A stretch of DNA of 38,450 bases from a virus, in the IMG/VR virus record IMGVR_UViG_3300013119_000454, positions 1 through 38,450 of that record. One strand, given 5' to 3'. A program made the position numbers and the translations under genes. Positions 20,993-30,374 of this stretch are shown here, in pieces; the first letter of the stretch is position 1; each line of letters begins with the position of its first letter. The notes under the pieces are model-generated. The model saw only the letters and a list, made by a program, of their open reading frames with translations, did no database searches and was not told the DNA's origin.

Positions 20993-22720
20993 TTAAGGCA
21001 CATCGTCATTATATGTACCATCCGCCGCTATATGCGCTACTTGCGTCCCATCTATCCAAAAAGTGAGATGCGTATTTGCTGCATCAAACTTCATACCACT
21101 AAATCCACCAGCGTCCCCCACATCTATTCCTGTTTCACTTTTAATAGTTCCCGTAGTCGTAAGCGTTCCTGTACTAGTAACATCATTATCGAATGTATAT
21201 TTATCAAAGTTAGTAAAATGTATCTCATCATTAGCCGTTACTTCCTCGGAGTTGATTATCATATCGGCAGTGTCGAAAGAGATAGATACATCTTGACTAG
21301 CACCCCAGAAAAACTTAGCACTATCTATTGCTTGAAGTACATTACCCTCTGCATACATCCGAAAGATAGTTCTGGTAGAACCTGCTCCATCGTTAGCTCC
21401 AAAGATAATATCTCTAGCAAGGTTCCCTCTGGATTGAAAGGCTAGTCCGCCGCTTGACTCTATACCGCCATCGGTGCTAAATAAACCATGTTTGGTAGTT
21501 GTAAACCAAGAAGTTATTTTACCTAAATACATGGGATTTCCTGACGCTTGTCCAAAACCAGCATCACCATAGTAAATTATGTCATCACCTGTATCGTAGA
21601 TTTGATAGATTTTTCCCGCTGGCCCCCAAAACTCTAAATCGTTACCCACACCGTGTTTATCACATCTCCAGTAATATTCTAAATCTGATGGGGATGTAAT
21701 AAACCGAAGGAATTTTTGATAATTTGAAGTTGCTTCTATTCTTACCGCACCTCCATCTCCTATATAGAAATCACCGCCAGGACTACAGTTCAAATCTGTG
21801 CCGTCAAATTCAAAATAGGCATCACTTGAACCACCAAAGTAAAGTTTGGAGCTATTAGCCAATAACTTTAGGTCTGTTCCATCAAAAGTAAACGCAGCAG
21901 AATAATCAAAGTCATCTCCTGCCGCATTAGAATAAGGTATTTGATTATCTGTTCCTACTGTAAGATGCACTATCGCTGGATTAAGGGTTGTATAGTTTAA
22001 AGTGTCGCAGGTTATGGTACCTGTAGTGGTAAGGCTATTATCCACTAAATCTACTGGCATATCTACTTTAAATCCAAGAATATTAGTATTCTCTCTTTCG
22101 AGCCAAAAATAGTCGTCAGTGTCTTTGACTGTCCATTCAATATTTACTTCATTAGCACCGTTTGTGATATAACCAGCTTGTGTTAATGAGGGATTTTCTC
22201 CATCGCTGGCATATTGAAATAGTTTTACATTACCAGCTGCCGGCCCTTGTAATCTTACATCATTTCCTGCAGCGTGTATAGCTATTGCCCCTGTTCCGAA
22301 TGTTTGAATTTCCATATCGCTATTATCTGATGTATGAATATCTGCATGTCCCCATTTATCAATACGAAGCATAAGATAGCGGTCATGTTCTGCTGCTTTT
22401 CTATGAACATAAATAGCTCTCCCGTCAGTATCATTATCTATATCAGTATCCTCAAAAAAGGTAACATCCCCTTGCGCATCGGGCATTATCTTGAGGTCGC
22501 CGAGGGAATTGAATAATCCGGGTAAGTCTAGTTCAGCAGTAAGAGGGTCATTGGAACAGTCGAGCTTGAGATAGCGCGCATCATTCTCAGTAATATCGCT
22601 AGCAGACATACCAATTGTATCGATATTCCCGGTCTCAGGATTTATGACATAATCCTCGGCGGCAAAGATTGAATTTGATAAAAATATAACCAATAATAGG
22701 CTTAAAAGGATTTTTCTCAT
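20993..22720 (-). CDS. Fibre-like protein with Sec signal peptide
   Basis: A 575-residue protein. The first 21 residues are a clear signal peptide (MRKILLSLLLVIFLSNSIFA). The rest resembles phage fibre sequence: a NDARYLKLDCSNDPLTAEL block (about 45-63), then repeated short beta segments such as TGTITCDTLNY, FDGTDLKLL, FDGTDLNCS and STGTLTTTGTIKSETG, ending in a FWIDGTQVAHIAADGTY block typical of fibre or trimerisation ends. Tail fibres are normally cytoplasmic, so export is odd. It may coat the host surface or act as an exported decoy. No peptidase or lyase domain seen. It is Ser/Thr-rich. Confidence 0.7.
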   Translation of the reverse strand: MRKILLSLLLVIFLSNSIFAAEDYVINPETGNIDTIGMSASDITENDARYLKLDCSNDPLTAELDLPGLFNSLGDLKIMPDAQGDVTFFEDTDIDNDTDGRAIYVHRKAAEHDRYLMLRIDKWGHADIHTSDNSDMEIQTFGTGAIAIHAAGNDVRLQGPAAGNVKLFQYASDGENPSLTQAGYITNGANEVNIEWTVKDTDDYFWLERENTNILGFKVDMPVDLVDNSLTTTGTITCDTLNYTTLNPAIVHLTVGTDNQIPYSNAAGDDFDYSAAFTFDGTDLKLLANSSKLYFGGSSDAYFEFDGTDLNCSPGGDFYIGDGGAVRIEATSNYQKFLRFITSPSDLEYYWRCDKHGVGNDLEFWGPAGKIYQIYDTGDDIIYYGDAGFGQASGNPMYLGKITSWFTTTKHGLFSTDGGIESSGGLAFQSRGNLARDIIFGANDGAGSTRTIFRMYAEGNVLQAIDSAKFFWGASQDVSISFDTADMIINSEEVTANDEIHFTNFDKYTFDNDVTSTGTLTTTGTIKSETGIDVGDAGGFSGMKFDAANTHLTFWIDGTQVAHIAADGTYNDDVP

Positions 22721-23025
22721 GTTCCACCTGCAAAAAGTTTATAATAATCCACATAAGTAAGGCCTGTTCTGTTCGACCAATCGGTATTTAATAAAGTAGC
22801 CATATCAGTTCCTTTTCTTCCTTTTTTGGCGTAATATTTATATATATAATGCCTAGCTGTCCCGGACGTAAGGGTCTGCTGTATGATATATGACCCATCC
22901 TCATTCATATAGGCATTATATCGTTCGACAGTGCTATCCATATCAGCTCTGACGACGTTAAATAGGCCTTTTTGATCGCCAGACCTGACATAACTCCTAA
23001 AAAAATCTTTTAGTTCAAATGCCAT
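22717..23025 (-). CDS. Hypothetical protein, 102 aa, fibre region
   Basis: No family recognised. The sequence is soluble and aromatic-rich (FELKDFFRSYVRSGDQKG, a TARHYIYKYYAKKG block, TYVDYYKLFAGGT at the end). It lies between the two fibre genes and overlaps the exported fibre start by four bases. A chaperone or baseplate-fibre adaptor role would be usual for a gene here, but this is inference. Confidence 0.6.
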   Translation of the reverse strand: MAFELKDFFRSYVRSGDQKGLFNVVRADMDSTVERYNAYMNEDGSYIIQQTLTSGTARHYIYKYYAKKGRKGTDMATLLNTDWSNRTGLTYVDYYKLFAGGT

Positions 23026-23032
23026 ATTTCAC

Positions 23033-23308
23033 CTATAGTATTATTCTAGCCTCATCCTCAGTAAGATTTAACTTTGATTTAAGTTTATCTCTAACCTCTT
23101 TCTTTTTTATTCCTGACGGAGAGGATTCGCTATCAGCTATATTCTGAAGCCTGATTGCTTCATTATAATCAACGGCTATCATATCAATAATCTCTATTTC
23201 ATTGTTTTTGAAACCCGCCGCTTTAGCATTAGTAATAAGAATAGCCTCATTATCCCCATATTGAGTCTCCCCTAAACGGCCTGTGATTTTATTTCTAAAT
23301 ACTTTCAT
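23033..23308 (-). CDS. Hypothetical protein, 91 aa, fibre region
   Basis: No family recognised. Starts MKVFRNKITGRLGETQYG; the middle forms mixed beta and helix (DYNEAIRLQNIADSE), and the C-terminus is a helical, charged segment (KLKSKLNLTEDEARIIL). It is directly downstream of the tail-fibre gene, as fibre-assembly proteins often are. GAGG-type ribosome site present. Confidence 0.6.
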   Translation of the reverse strand: MKVFRNKITGRLGETQYGDNEAILITNAKAAGFKNNEIEIIDMIAVDYNEAIRLQNIADSESSPSGIKKKEVRDKLKSKLNLTEDEARIIL

Positions 23309-23318
23309 AATTTCCTCC

Positions 23319-24509
23319 TTATTTAAATGCTAGATAATTGATAGAAAGTGTACCCGTGGGAGAAGCCGTTTTGACCCAGGAGATTGTAAATCCATCAGCA
23401 TCCCAAGAGCTTACACTTCCGGCATATATGTTAGCGCCGTCTTCGTCATAAACAATTCCACCATTAGTAAGGTCTATATTGTAGACCGTAGTTGAATTGC
23501 CTCTTTTAGCAATAGCAGATTGTCTGTTCCCATGAGTGCTATCGCTTGACATTCCCCAAGATAATTCAGCAGAACCTTGTTTGACCCCTTGGAAGATTAT
23601 TACTGTCGGTGTAAAACCCAATCCTGTTATAGCTTGGGTACTAGAAGTCAAAGATACATCTCTTGTAAATAGACCTACATACATATCGGTTGAGAGTGCT
23701 TTTACAAGATTGGTAATCGTGGTCTTTGATATTGTGTTGCTATTCTCGCTGTCCGATAGCAATAACTCGTCTGCAGCAACAGGGGTCGTTTTGCTACCTA
23801 ATCCATTTATGTCAAGGGCTGCCGTTAATTGTGCTATTGTTGATTTTTTCTGTTTATTACTATCTGCTGAATCATTTATGGCTACAGAATCGGCAGATAC
23901 GGGCGCGGTTTTTGCCGTCAAGATATTTATAGATGATGTAGACGGGGTTACATATTTTACACCGTTAGTTCCGGTTACCATATCCGCTACACTTGCTATC
24001 TCAAGATCAGTTGCCGGTGTAAAGGTTTTATTTTCTAGGGCAGTACCGGCAGAATCCCACCCTAAAACAGTATCAGCTACAGGAACGGGTAATGTAGCAC
24101 TCACACCTGTAACTGAAATAGGAAGTATCAAAGTCCTGTCTGTGTCTTCGGCCTGCTCCTGAGATACGAGAGTACGTATATCAAGATCATTCTCTACTGT
24201 ATCAGCAGGGAACTGATTATAGTCATCATAGTCAGAGGCTTGAGTATTTGTAGTTTCTCGGTAGACTGTAGCTGTCCCAGAACCTGTACCTGCTGGATCA
24301 ACTAGAGTAACCACGCCACCTACACCATCTGAGTTCACCACTACAGTATAATCAGTCGTGTAGGTTAGCTCAGTATCCACGTTGTCGGCTGTAACAGTAA
24401 CCTTTATGTCCGTAGGAGCGCTCACTAGGGCCCGAAAGGTAAAGGTAAGCGTAGATGTTGTGCCATCTAATGTAAATTGCTGTTTTCTTGCGGTAGTTGC
24501 AACTGTCAT
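23319..24509 (-). CDS. Tail fibre protein
   Basis: A 396-residue protein. The N-terminal 130 residues match the particle-attachment domain of podovirus fibres: FTLDGTTSTLTFTF, DYTVVVNSDGVGG, an ATVYRETTNTQASDYDDYNQ region, and a helix FPADTVENDLDIRTLV ending in DRTLILP. The middle has repeated TAPVSADSVAINDS/TTPVAADELLLSDS units (about 195-255). The C-terminal 110 residues (TGLGFTPTVIIFQGVKQG onward, rich in G/S/N) form the probable receptor-binding part. It lies after the ejection protein genes as in T7-like phages. Confidence 0.85.
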   Translation of the reverse strand: MTVATTARKQQFTLDGTTSTLTFTFRALVSAPTDIKVTVTADNVDTELTYTTDYTVVVNSDGVGGVVTLVDPAGTGSGTATVYRETTNTQASDYDDYNQFPADTVENDLDIRTLVSQEQAEDTDRTLILPISVTGVSATLPVPVADTVLGWDSAGTALENKTFTPATDLEIASVADMVTGTNGVKYVTPSTSSINILTAKTAPVSADSVAINDSADSNKQKKSTIAQLTAALDINGLGSKTTPVAADELLLSDSENSNTISKTTITNLVKALSTDMYVGLFTRDVSLTSSTQAITGLGFTPTVIIFQGVKQGSAELSWGMSSDSTHGNRQSAIAKRGNSTTVYNIDLTNGGIVYDEDGANIYAGSVSSWDADGFTISWVKTASPTGTLSINYLAFK

Positions 24510-24522
24510 AATAACCCCCTTG

Positions 24523-27500
24523 TTAAATAGGTGATAATCCTTTTTTCTTTCCTTCTTTCCCTGCTATGTATTCATAAAATCTGATGAATGTATTTATGGG
24601 CGCGGCCGTTATCGGTTCTAAGACTGATGCCGAAGCTTTTAAATAATCTCCTGCGGTAACATCTTTCTTTGTAAGTTTACTTAATCCTGTTTCTAGATCA
24701 TCTAAGAATGGTGTGCTAAAAATCTTCCAGGCCTGTTGACCGCTTATTTTTCTCATAGTAAATCTTACTATATCACTTATCACCGGAATGGCATTGACAG
24801 GATTAACTACTAGCTGGATCATGATTTCATCGAGTATCTTTTCAACAAGCTCATCTTCGCCACGTCCACCTATTTTCTTGACAGCCTCCTTAACCAAGAG
24901 ACCTGACATTGAATAAAGTATTGGCTGTATAACGGCATATATAGCCATCACTTTTGAAAATTGACCTAAGGATATATCTCCATTATGATAACTCATTATG
25001 GCATCGCCCATCTTTCTGAAATACTGATTGGCTGTATTCTTAAATGCTAAAAATAGCCGCGCAAAAGGATTTCTGCTATTTTGGAATTGAGATAAGCTTG
25101 AAGAAAGCCCGGATTGCTGGGCCTTAATAGTTGCTTTCTCAAATGTTACCATAGCCTCTTTTATACTTTTGCCTTTTTTCAATTCAGATTGGACTAAGGG
25201 ATACCCTCCATAGATAATAGCTGTTATATCCCCGGCTCTCGCAAATGTACTTAAAAACTTATGCCAGCTACCCCAATGGGCGCTTATTTTTTCGGCCCCG
25301 CTAATAGCATCTTTTATGGCTTCTGTATATCCTCTGTTAAATCTTGCTTCTAAGAATGGAGCATTATTCCACATAAAATTGAATGTCTCTTTAGGGCTTG
25401 TAATGCCTTTAAGGAAATCTCCAGTCCATTCGGCAGCGCTCATATCTTCTATATAGTTGCCGGTAGACATCAACTGTCTAACAAGTGTACTTGGATTCAA
25501 AGCAATCTTAGCTGTTACCCAATTATTTATAGCTGTTCTGAACCATCCGCTAACAGCGTCAATCTTTGTTATATGAGCATTGAGAGACAAATTATCAATC
25601 TGATTTCTCAATACCTTATAGACATCTTCTCCGAACTTATCCTCAATAGAATGCTTGACTTTTCTATCAGTAAATAATCTCTTGAGTGTTTCATGGGGTC
25701 TACTTAAATTGCTAACGTGTTCTGCCTGAGCTATATGCCTTTGCGTTTTATACCAAGCATCACTTGGCTTAGGTATCACTTTACCCTTAGCTCTTTCTTT
25801 CATGGCCGAAGGGGTCTCTCCTTGTATTCTTATATCATCAAACACATTCTCTTTATATTCTGAGGTAGCAGGCCAATAATTTTCTACAAAACCTAAATCT
25901 CGGCCAGTAATCTCAATACTTCTCTGATTAAGGATTGATCTATATTCCTGGACAGTTTCTTGCAAGTAATCAGCAAGCGCAATATCATTTCCGTTAAGTT
26001 CTCCCATGAGATTTTGGACTTGGGCTTCCCCGAAGGTATCATAGTATCTTTGCTTGACATTATCATTCTTAAGAGAATTATATATATCTATGAGTTCAAG
26101 CTTACTGACTTCTGTAACTAAGCCATCAAAATCTACAAGCTTATATTTAGCTTTTGCCATAGTCTCAAAAATTGACATCACATTCTTTTCAACATATATC
26201 CTAGAGGCCTCATTAGCAATTTGCTTTGTCTTAAAATATATGGCCGTATCTCTGTTGTTTTCAGCTATTTCAGGATCGTACTTCTCAGCCATAGTCTTTC
26301 CAAAGGTAGAATTGAGCATGGAGTATATATTGGAGAAACCTTTACGATACACATTGCCGATCTTTGTTTTTATAGTCTTCTTATTACCCTTAATCCTACC
26401 TATTGCTTGCAAAGCTTCATTGGCTCTTTCTTGGCGTTCAAGGCCTTTGATAAAATCTTCCTCGGTCTTAGCCTGTTCGCCTATTTTTTTCATAGTCTGT
26501 ATATCTTTAAAGACTTGTCTAAATAACTCAGATGAGGCGGCTTTTCCATTAGCCTTTAAAGATAAAAATCTTTTTCTAATAAGCTCTATCTCTGTTCCAG
26601 TTTCAGGATAAGTGTCTAGTTCAGCCTGTGCCTTAGCTTTATTAAATCTCGAAAACTCTCTCAAATCCTCAAATAACTTATTTGTTTCATAATCATATTT
26701 GCCTATACGCTTCTGACCCACTTTTCTAGGTTTGGCAGCTTTGAGTTCTTTTTTTATCTTGGCTCCGAGCTTGGTCTTTTCAGCAGCAACTTCAAGTCTA
26801 GCCATGCGAGTTACTATATCAGGCATAGCTTTTTGTAATTGCTCCTGGGTTTGAATATTTTTGATAGTCTTGATAAACTTAGCCTTGTCTGCAGGGGCTA
26901 ATTCGGATGAATCAATAAGTCTTACAATATCTCCCTGTAAATCCTTTATTTCTTCTTTGGCAATCCTGCGACCTTCTCGTATTCCGCGCCTTATATGCTG
27001 TATCTTCTCTTTCAGGATGGTAGTTTCTTTTTTGGATATGATTTTAGGCTTACCTGTTTTTATTATATCTTTTAAAGATTTCTCTTGCGCTTCCCAATCT
27101 CTGAGATAATCAGATAGTTCTCTAAGATTTTTAAAAGTAATACCCAATCCGGCTTGATTAACTTCTTCTAAGGCCTCATCGGGGAATATTGCACCTTTTT
27201 TGGTAACATATCCTTTAGGGAAGTTTTTAAGTTCTTCAGCAAGAAAGCCTTTTTCATGCGGTTTAATGCGGCCTTTTAATAAATCCTTGATTTTGCGGCC
27301 TTCCTGTAAGGCCTCCGATGCTCTTTCGACCTTTTCAAGGCGAGTTTCCATCGCTTCTATCTCTTTATCAAGAGCAGTCCTACCTATAGTATCTGGCTCA
27401 ATAACTTCGGGTTTTATGGCTTCTTTTGCCACCTCAGGGGCTATTATAGGAGCTTTTTCGGCTTCAGGTATACCTTCCTCTACCTCTGGGGCTATTGCCT

Positions 27501-28551
27501 CCACAGCAGGCTCTGTAGGGGCTTCTCGGACTGCTTCTACGATTTCGTTGATTAAATCTACATCTTCTTGCGTTTTAACCAGTTTTTTGGCCCTTGCAGT
27601 AGCTGCTACGTCCACAACGCCTCCTGGGCCAGCAATAACGGATAAACCGGCCGCAGATCGCGCGGCAGTTTCAATTAAACGGGTTCGCCATTCCTCAGGC
27701 GTAGGAGTTGCATCAGGTTTTTCATCTATCATGCCACCTATAGTTTCAGCAACAAGGCTTGTAACTTCCTGCAATTCTTCTTCTGCGACTTCTCCGCCTA
27801 CCGTCCTAAGGTATCTACCTAAGGCTAGGGATATAGCCTTTTTGCCTGTATCTGTCCTTATAACCTTAGAAAAGGCCTGTTTAAAAGGCTTGGAGAGGAG
27901 CTTAAACTGTGCAAGTTCAATTACACCTATAAGCGTACCGCTTGCCAAAGATAAAGGCCTGGCAGTATCCTCACTTACACCTTTTTCAACCATGTCAAGG
28001 TATAAGTCTCCGCCTTCTCTGTCTAGAATATTATTTATGACTCCGTAAGAATATCCTGTCTTCATCCCGATCCCAAAAGCGGCAGGCACAGTAATAAACT
28101 CCTCCGGGACTAGGGCTTGGGGCCCAGCTTGGCCTGCTGCCGCCGTGATTGCCGCGAATCCACCACCTATTGTAAGAGCATATTTCAGACCCTCTTTTTG
28201 AGAACTGAGCATATAAGGTAATAGTTGCGCCGCCTCTCCTACTACATATTTAAACGGAGCTTCTCTAAAGGCTAAATCTTCATATGGCCCAGCTTTTTTT
28301 AACCAATAGTCTCTTTCCTTATTTCCTTTACTAAGGGCCTCGGTAGTATCCATCCTGCCCCACATAGCCTCTCGACCATAAGTTGAGCGCACAGCATTAG
28401 CTTTATCTATGGTGAGTTTATATTTTATATATTGAGGTAAAGTAGGATCGTTATTGGCAGGCAGGCTTCTCCCAAACAACTCCTCAGTAGAGAAAGACTT
28501 TTGTTTAGATTGTCCTAGTAGTTCTTCTGTAGTGATTATTTTTTCCGCCAT
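24523..28551 (-). CDS. Giant internal (ejection) protein, gp16-like
   Basis: A 1,342-residue protein: the largest gene, in the place of T7 gp16, third of the ejection proteins that form a channel across the host envelope. The N-terminus has two copies of a short motif (TTEELLGQS, STEELFGRS). About 115-170 is Gly/Ala-rich and hydrophobic, 335-390 is Pro/Glu/Ala-rich, about 390-760 is long charged coiled coil, and about 1,215-1,240 is hydrophobic (IYAVIQPILYSMSGLLV). I see no lysozyme or transglycosylase domain, which T7 gp16 has at its start. Starts 16 bases inside the preceding gene. Confidence 0.8.
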   Translation of the reverse strand: MAEKIITTEELLGQSKQKSFSTEELFGRSLPANNDPTLPQYIKYKLTIDKANAVRSTYGREAMWGRMDTTEALSKGNKERDYWLKKAGPYEDLAFREAPFKYVVGEAAQLLPYMLSSQKEGLKYALTIGGGFAAITAAAGQAGPQALVPEEFITVPAAFGIGMKTGYSYGVINNILDREGGDLYLDMVEKGVSEDTARPLSLASGTLIGVIELAQFKLLSKPFKQAFSKVIRTDTGKKAISLALGRYLRTVGGEVAEEELQEVTSLVAETIGGMIDEKPDATPTPEEWRTRLIETAARSAAGLSVIAGPGGVVDVAATARAKKLVKTQEDVDLINEIVEAVREAPTEPAVEAIAPEVEEGIPEAEKAPIIAPEVAKEAIKPEVIEPDTIGRTALDKEIEAMETRLEKVERASEALQEGRKIKDLLKGRIKPHEKGFLAEELKNFPKGYVTKKGAIFPDEALEEVNQAGLGITFKNLRELSDYLRDWEAQEKSLKDIIKTGKPKIISKKETTILKEKIQHIRRGIREGRRIAKEEIKDLQGDIVRLIDSSELAPADKAKFIKTIKNIQTQEQLQKAMPDIVTRMARLEVAAEKTKLGAKIKKELKAAKPRKVGQKRIGKYDYETNKLFEDLREFSRFNKAKAQAELDTYPETGTEIELIRKRFLSLKANGKAASSELFRQVFKDIQTMKKIGEQAKTEEDFIKGLERQERANEALQAIGRIKGNKKTIKTKIGNVYRKGFSNIYSMLNSTFGKTMAEKYDPEIAENNRDTAIYFKTKQIANEASRIYVEKNVMSIFETMAKAKYKLVDFDGLVTEVSKLELIDIYNSLKNDNVKQRYYDTFGEAQVQNLMGELNGNDIALADYLQETVQEYRSILNQRSIEITGRDLGFVENYWPATSEYKENVFDDIRIQGETPSAMKERAKGKVIPKPSDAWYKTQRHIAQAEHVSNLSRPHETLKRLFTDRKVKHSIEDKFGEDVYKVLRNQIDNLSLNAHITKIDAVSGWFRTAINNWVTAKIALNPSTLVRQLMSTGNYIEDMSAAEWTGDFLKGITSPKETFNFMWNNAPFLEARFNRGYTEAIKDAISGAEKISAHWGSWHKFLSTFARAGDITAIIYGGYPLVQSELKKGKSIKEAMVTFEKATIKAQQSGLSSSLSQFQNSRNPFARLFLAFKNTANQYFRKMGDAIMSYHNGDISLGQFSKVMAIYAVIQPILYSMSGLLVKEAVKKIGGRGEDELVEKILDEIMIQLVVNPVNAIPVISDIVRFTMRKISGQQAWKIFSTPFLDDLETGLSKLTKKDVTAGDYLKASASVLEPITAAPINTFIRFYEYIAGKEGKKKGLSPI

Positions 28552-29879
28552 TGGTTATTTCCTATATATGTATAACCGTCCCGGATTTCTCCTATTTCAA
28601 ATCCGTATTCGTCTTTTTCTGATATTCGCCCTAGCTCAGAGGTAAGCTTCTCAGTTATTACTTCCTGCACGGCATCCTGGGGATTTTTACCGGCAATAAC
28701 TTTCTCCATTAAACTACCGTACATCTCTGCTTTTGCCCTGGCCTGTTCAGGCTTAGAAGCATATAAACTAGATTGTGCAGCAAGCTGTTCTAAAGCATCC
28801 TGGAATACGGCATCTCTATAAAAGGTTTTGGAAGTTTCACTAAGCAAATCTGTCATTTGTTTATTGGTTATAAATCCTTCAGCATTTGCATTTATTACAT
28901 CTGCCCTGAACTTGGCAATATCTTCAAATGGGACTTTACCCATTCCAAACCAAGCTTTTTCCTGTTTGGATAACGCAACATTTCTTTCGACAAGCTCATT
29001 ATATTTTGTTATGCTATCAAGCTGAGTAGGATCGGCGAGCTTAACTGATTTAAGGCTATTTATATAAGCCTGGCCGAACTCAGCGCTTACCAGGCCATCA
29101 TTCATATCGGCCCGCACCTTCTCTATTAACTCAATACCAGTAACAGGATTGCCTTGTGGATCAGCCATATTGACTCTTAACTGTACAAGTTCATCTTCCC
29201 TTTCATTTATAGCAAAATCCTGAGCAAGCATTACTTCCTTCTCTTGCTTCTTCTGTAAATCCTTTTCATCCTTTATAACCTGCTGGGCTTCCTTAATATA
29301 GTCCGAGTAAATCTCTTCTCCTTCTTTCTTTCCGAATATCCCGGCATTGACTTGAGCATCTACAATATTTCTCATTTTGGTAGAACTCACCAATCTGCCT
29401 TTCTCGTCGAGAGAATTGATATAATTACTTTTTTCAAGGTCTAGAAGGCGGAAAGTATTTACCTGTCCGACTTCGACGGCTTTCTTTTTATAAATATTGT
29501 CTATTTTTATCCTGGCAGCCTGATTTCCGAATTCAAAATCAATAGAGGCTCTGCCTTCGACGGCTTTATTTGCAAAGCCCTTAAGATTGGATTTTTTAAG
29601 ATTGTCTAGTTCTTTATAATATTGTTCGGAATTATTGTAGCTAATATCATTTTCTGCCCTATTGATTATATCTGCGACTCCGGATTCATAGTTTGCCTTA
29701 GCGCTAGTATATTGTATTGTATCTAAGGCATTGCTCCACTTAATACCAATATCTTGAATCTCTCCGGCGGTCTTTCCTACAATGTCATAGATATTTCTTT
29801 CTCCTGCACCAGTTCTAAGGAATCGAGGTTGCTGTGTAGTTAATTGACGCTGTGAATCAAATCCTGGTAATTTTGGCAT
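28536..29879 (-). CDS. Internal virion (ejection) protein, gp15-like
   Basis: A 447-residue protein, mainly helical and charged, with a short extended N-terminus (MPKLPGFDSQRQLTTQQ) as in gp15-type proteins. Long amphipathic helices (for example residues 55-130 and 170-240) suit packing in the internal core and forming a tunnel on ejection. Its place between gp14-like and gp16-like genes fixes the assignment better than the sequence does. It overlaps the upstream gene by one base and the downstream gene by 16. Confidence 0.75.
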   Translation of the reverse strand: MPKLPGFDSQRQLTTQQPRFLRTGAGERNIYDIVGKTAGEIQDIGIKWSNALDTIQYTSAKANYESGVADIINRAENDISYNNSEQYYKELDNLKKSNLKGFANKAVEGRASIDFEFGNQAARIKIDNIYKKKAVEVGQVNTFRLLDLEKSNYINSLDEKGRLVSSTKMRNIVDAQVNAGIFGKKEGEEIYSDYIKEAQQVIKDEKDLQKKQEKEVMLAQDFAINEREDELVQLRVNMADPQGNPVTGIELIEKVRADMNDGLVSAEFGQAYINSLKSVKLADPTQLDSITKYNELVERNVALSKQEKAWFGMGKVPFEDIAKFRADVINANAEGFITNKQMTDLLSETSKTFYRDAVFQDALEQLAAQSSLYASKPEQARAKAEMYGSLMEKVIAGKNPQDAVQEVITEKLTSELGRISEKDEYGFEIGEIRDGYTYIGNNQWRKK

Positions 29880-30367
29880 TATGGTTTCCTCGCTCTTTGT
29901 GGAAAGCGTGTGCTTGCAAAAGCTGCTGTTTGCAAAAGACTTGTAAAGGCATTCGTATACCCTGCTGTCAAAGCTACTTTAGACTCTACTTCGCCCCGTC
30001 TCCTATATTCCGCCGCTCCTGATACAGCATATCGCTTTTGTATATCAAGATTGTATTGACCTATGGCCTTGTCAAGCAACATCTGAGTTTCAGTATCAAT
30101 CATAACGGCAAGGGGTGATCCCGATAATAAAAGACCTGCTTTTGCTGTTCTTGCAACTCCTACACCTCGCGCGCGTCTTATGGCCCTATCATACTGATAG
30201 GCTTCAAGGCCTTTTTGTGCCTCTACCATCTCAGCCTGTTCTTCATAAACAGTCGCATTGTATTCAGCTTGAGATTTTATTTCCGCGCTTCTAGTGATAC
30301 CAGACGCTATCTGTGCGCTGGCTTGTAATACTCCTAATCCTAGTATCGCGCTTGTTACTGCTCCCAT
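29879..30367 (-). CDS. Internal virion (ejection) protein, gp14-like
   Basis: A 162-residue protein with a hydrophobic N-terminal segment (MGAVTSAILGLGVLQASAQIA), a long helix (EYNATVYEEQAEMVEAQ) and the block RRARGVGVARTAKAGLLLSG (about 64-83), followed by SPLAVMIDTETQMLLD. This is the pattern of the smallest ejection protein of T7-like particles, which forms the outer-membrane part of the channel. The place directly after the nozzle gene supports it. Confidence 0.82.
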   Translation of the reverse strand: MGAVTSAILGLGVLQASAQIASGITRSAEIKSQAEYNATVYEEQAEMVEAQKGLEAYQYDRAIRRARGVGVARTAKAGLLLSGSPLAVMIDTETQMLLDKAIGQYNLDIQKRYAVSGAAEYRRRGEVESKVALTAGYTNAFTSLLQTAAFASTRFPQRARKP

Positions 30368-30374
30368 TTTAACC

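Noticed and set aside
23536-24162. Plus-strand open frame of 208 codons
   Set aside because: Opposite the tail fibre gene; low-complexity shadow without ribosome site.
27200-28048. Long plus-strand open frame (282 codons)
   Set aside because: It lies wholly opposite the gp16-like gene, is rich in Ser/Ala as expected from reverse reading, and has no ribosome site or family resemblance.
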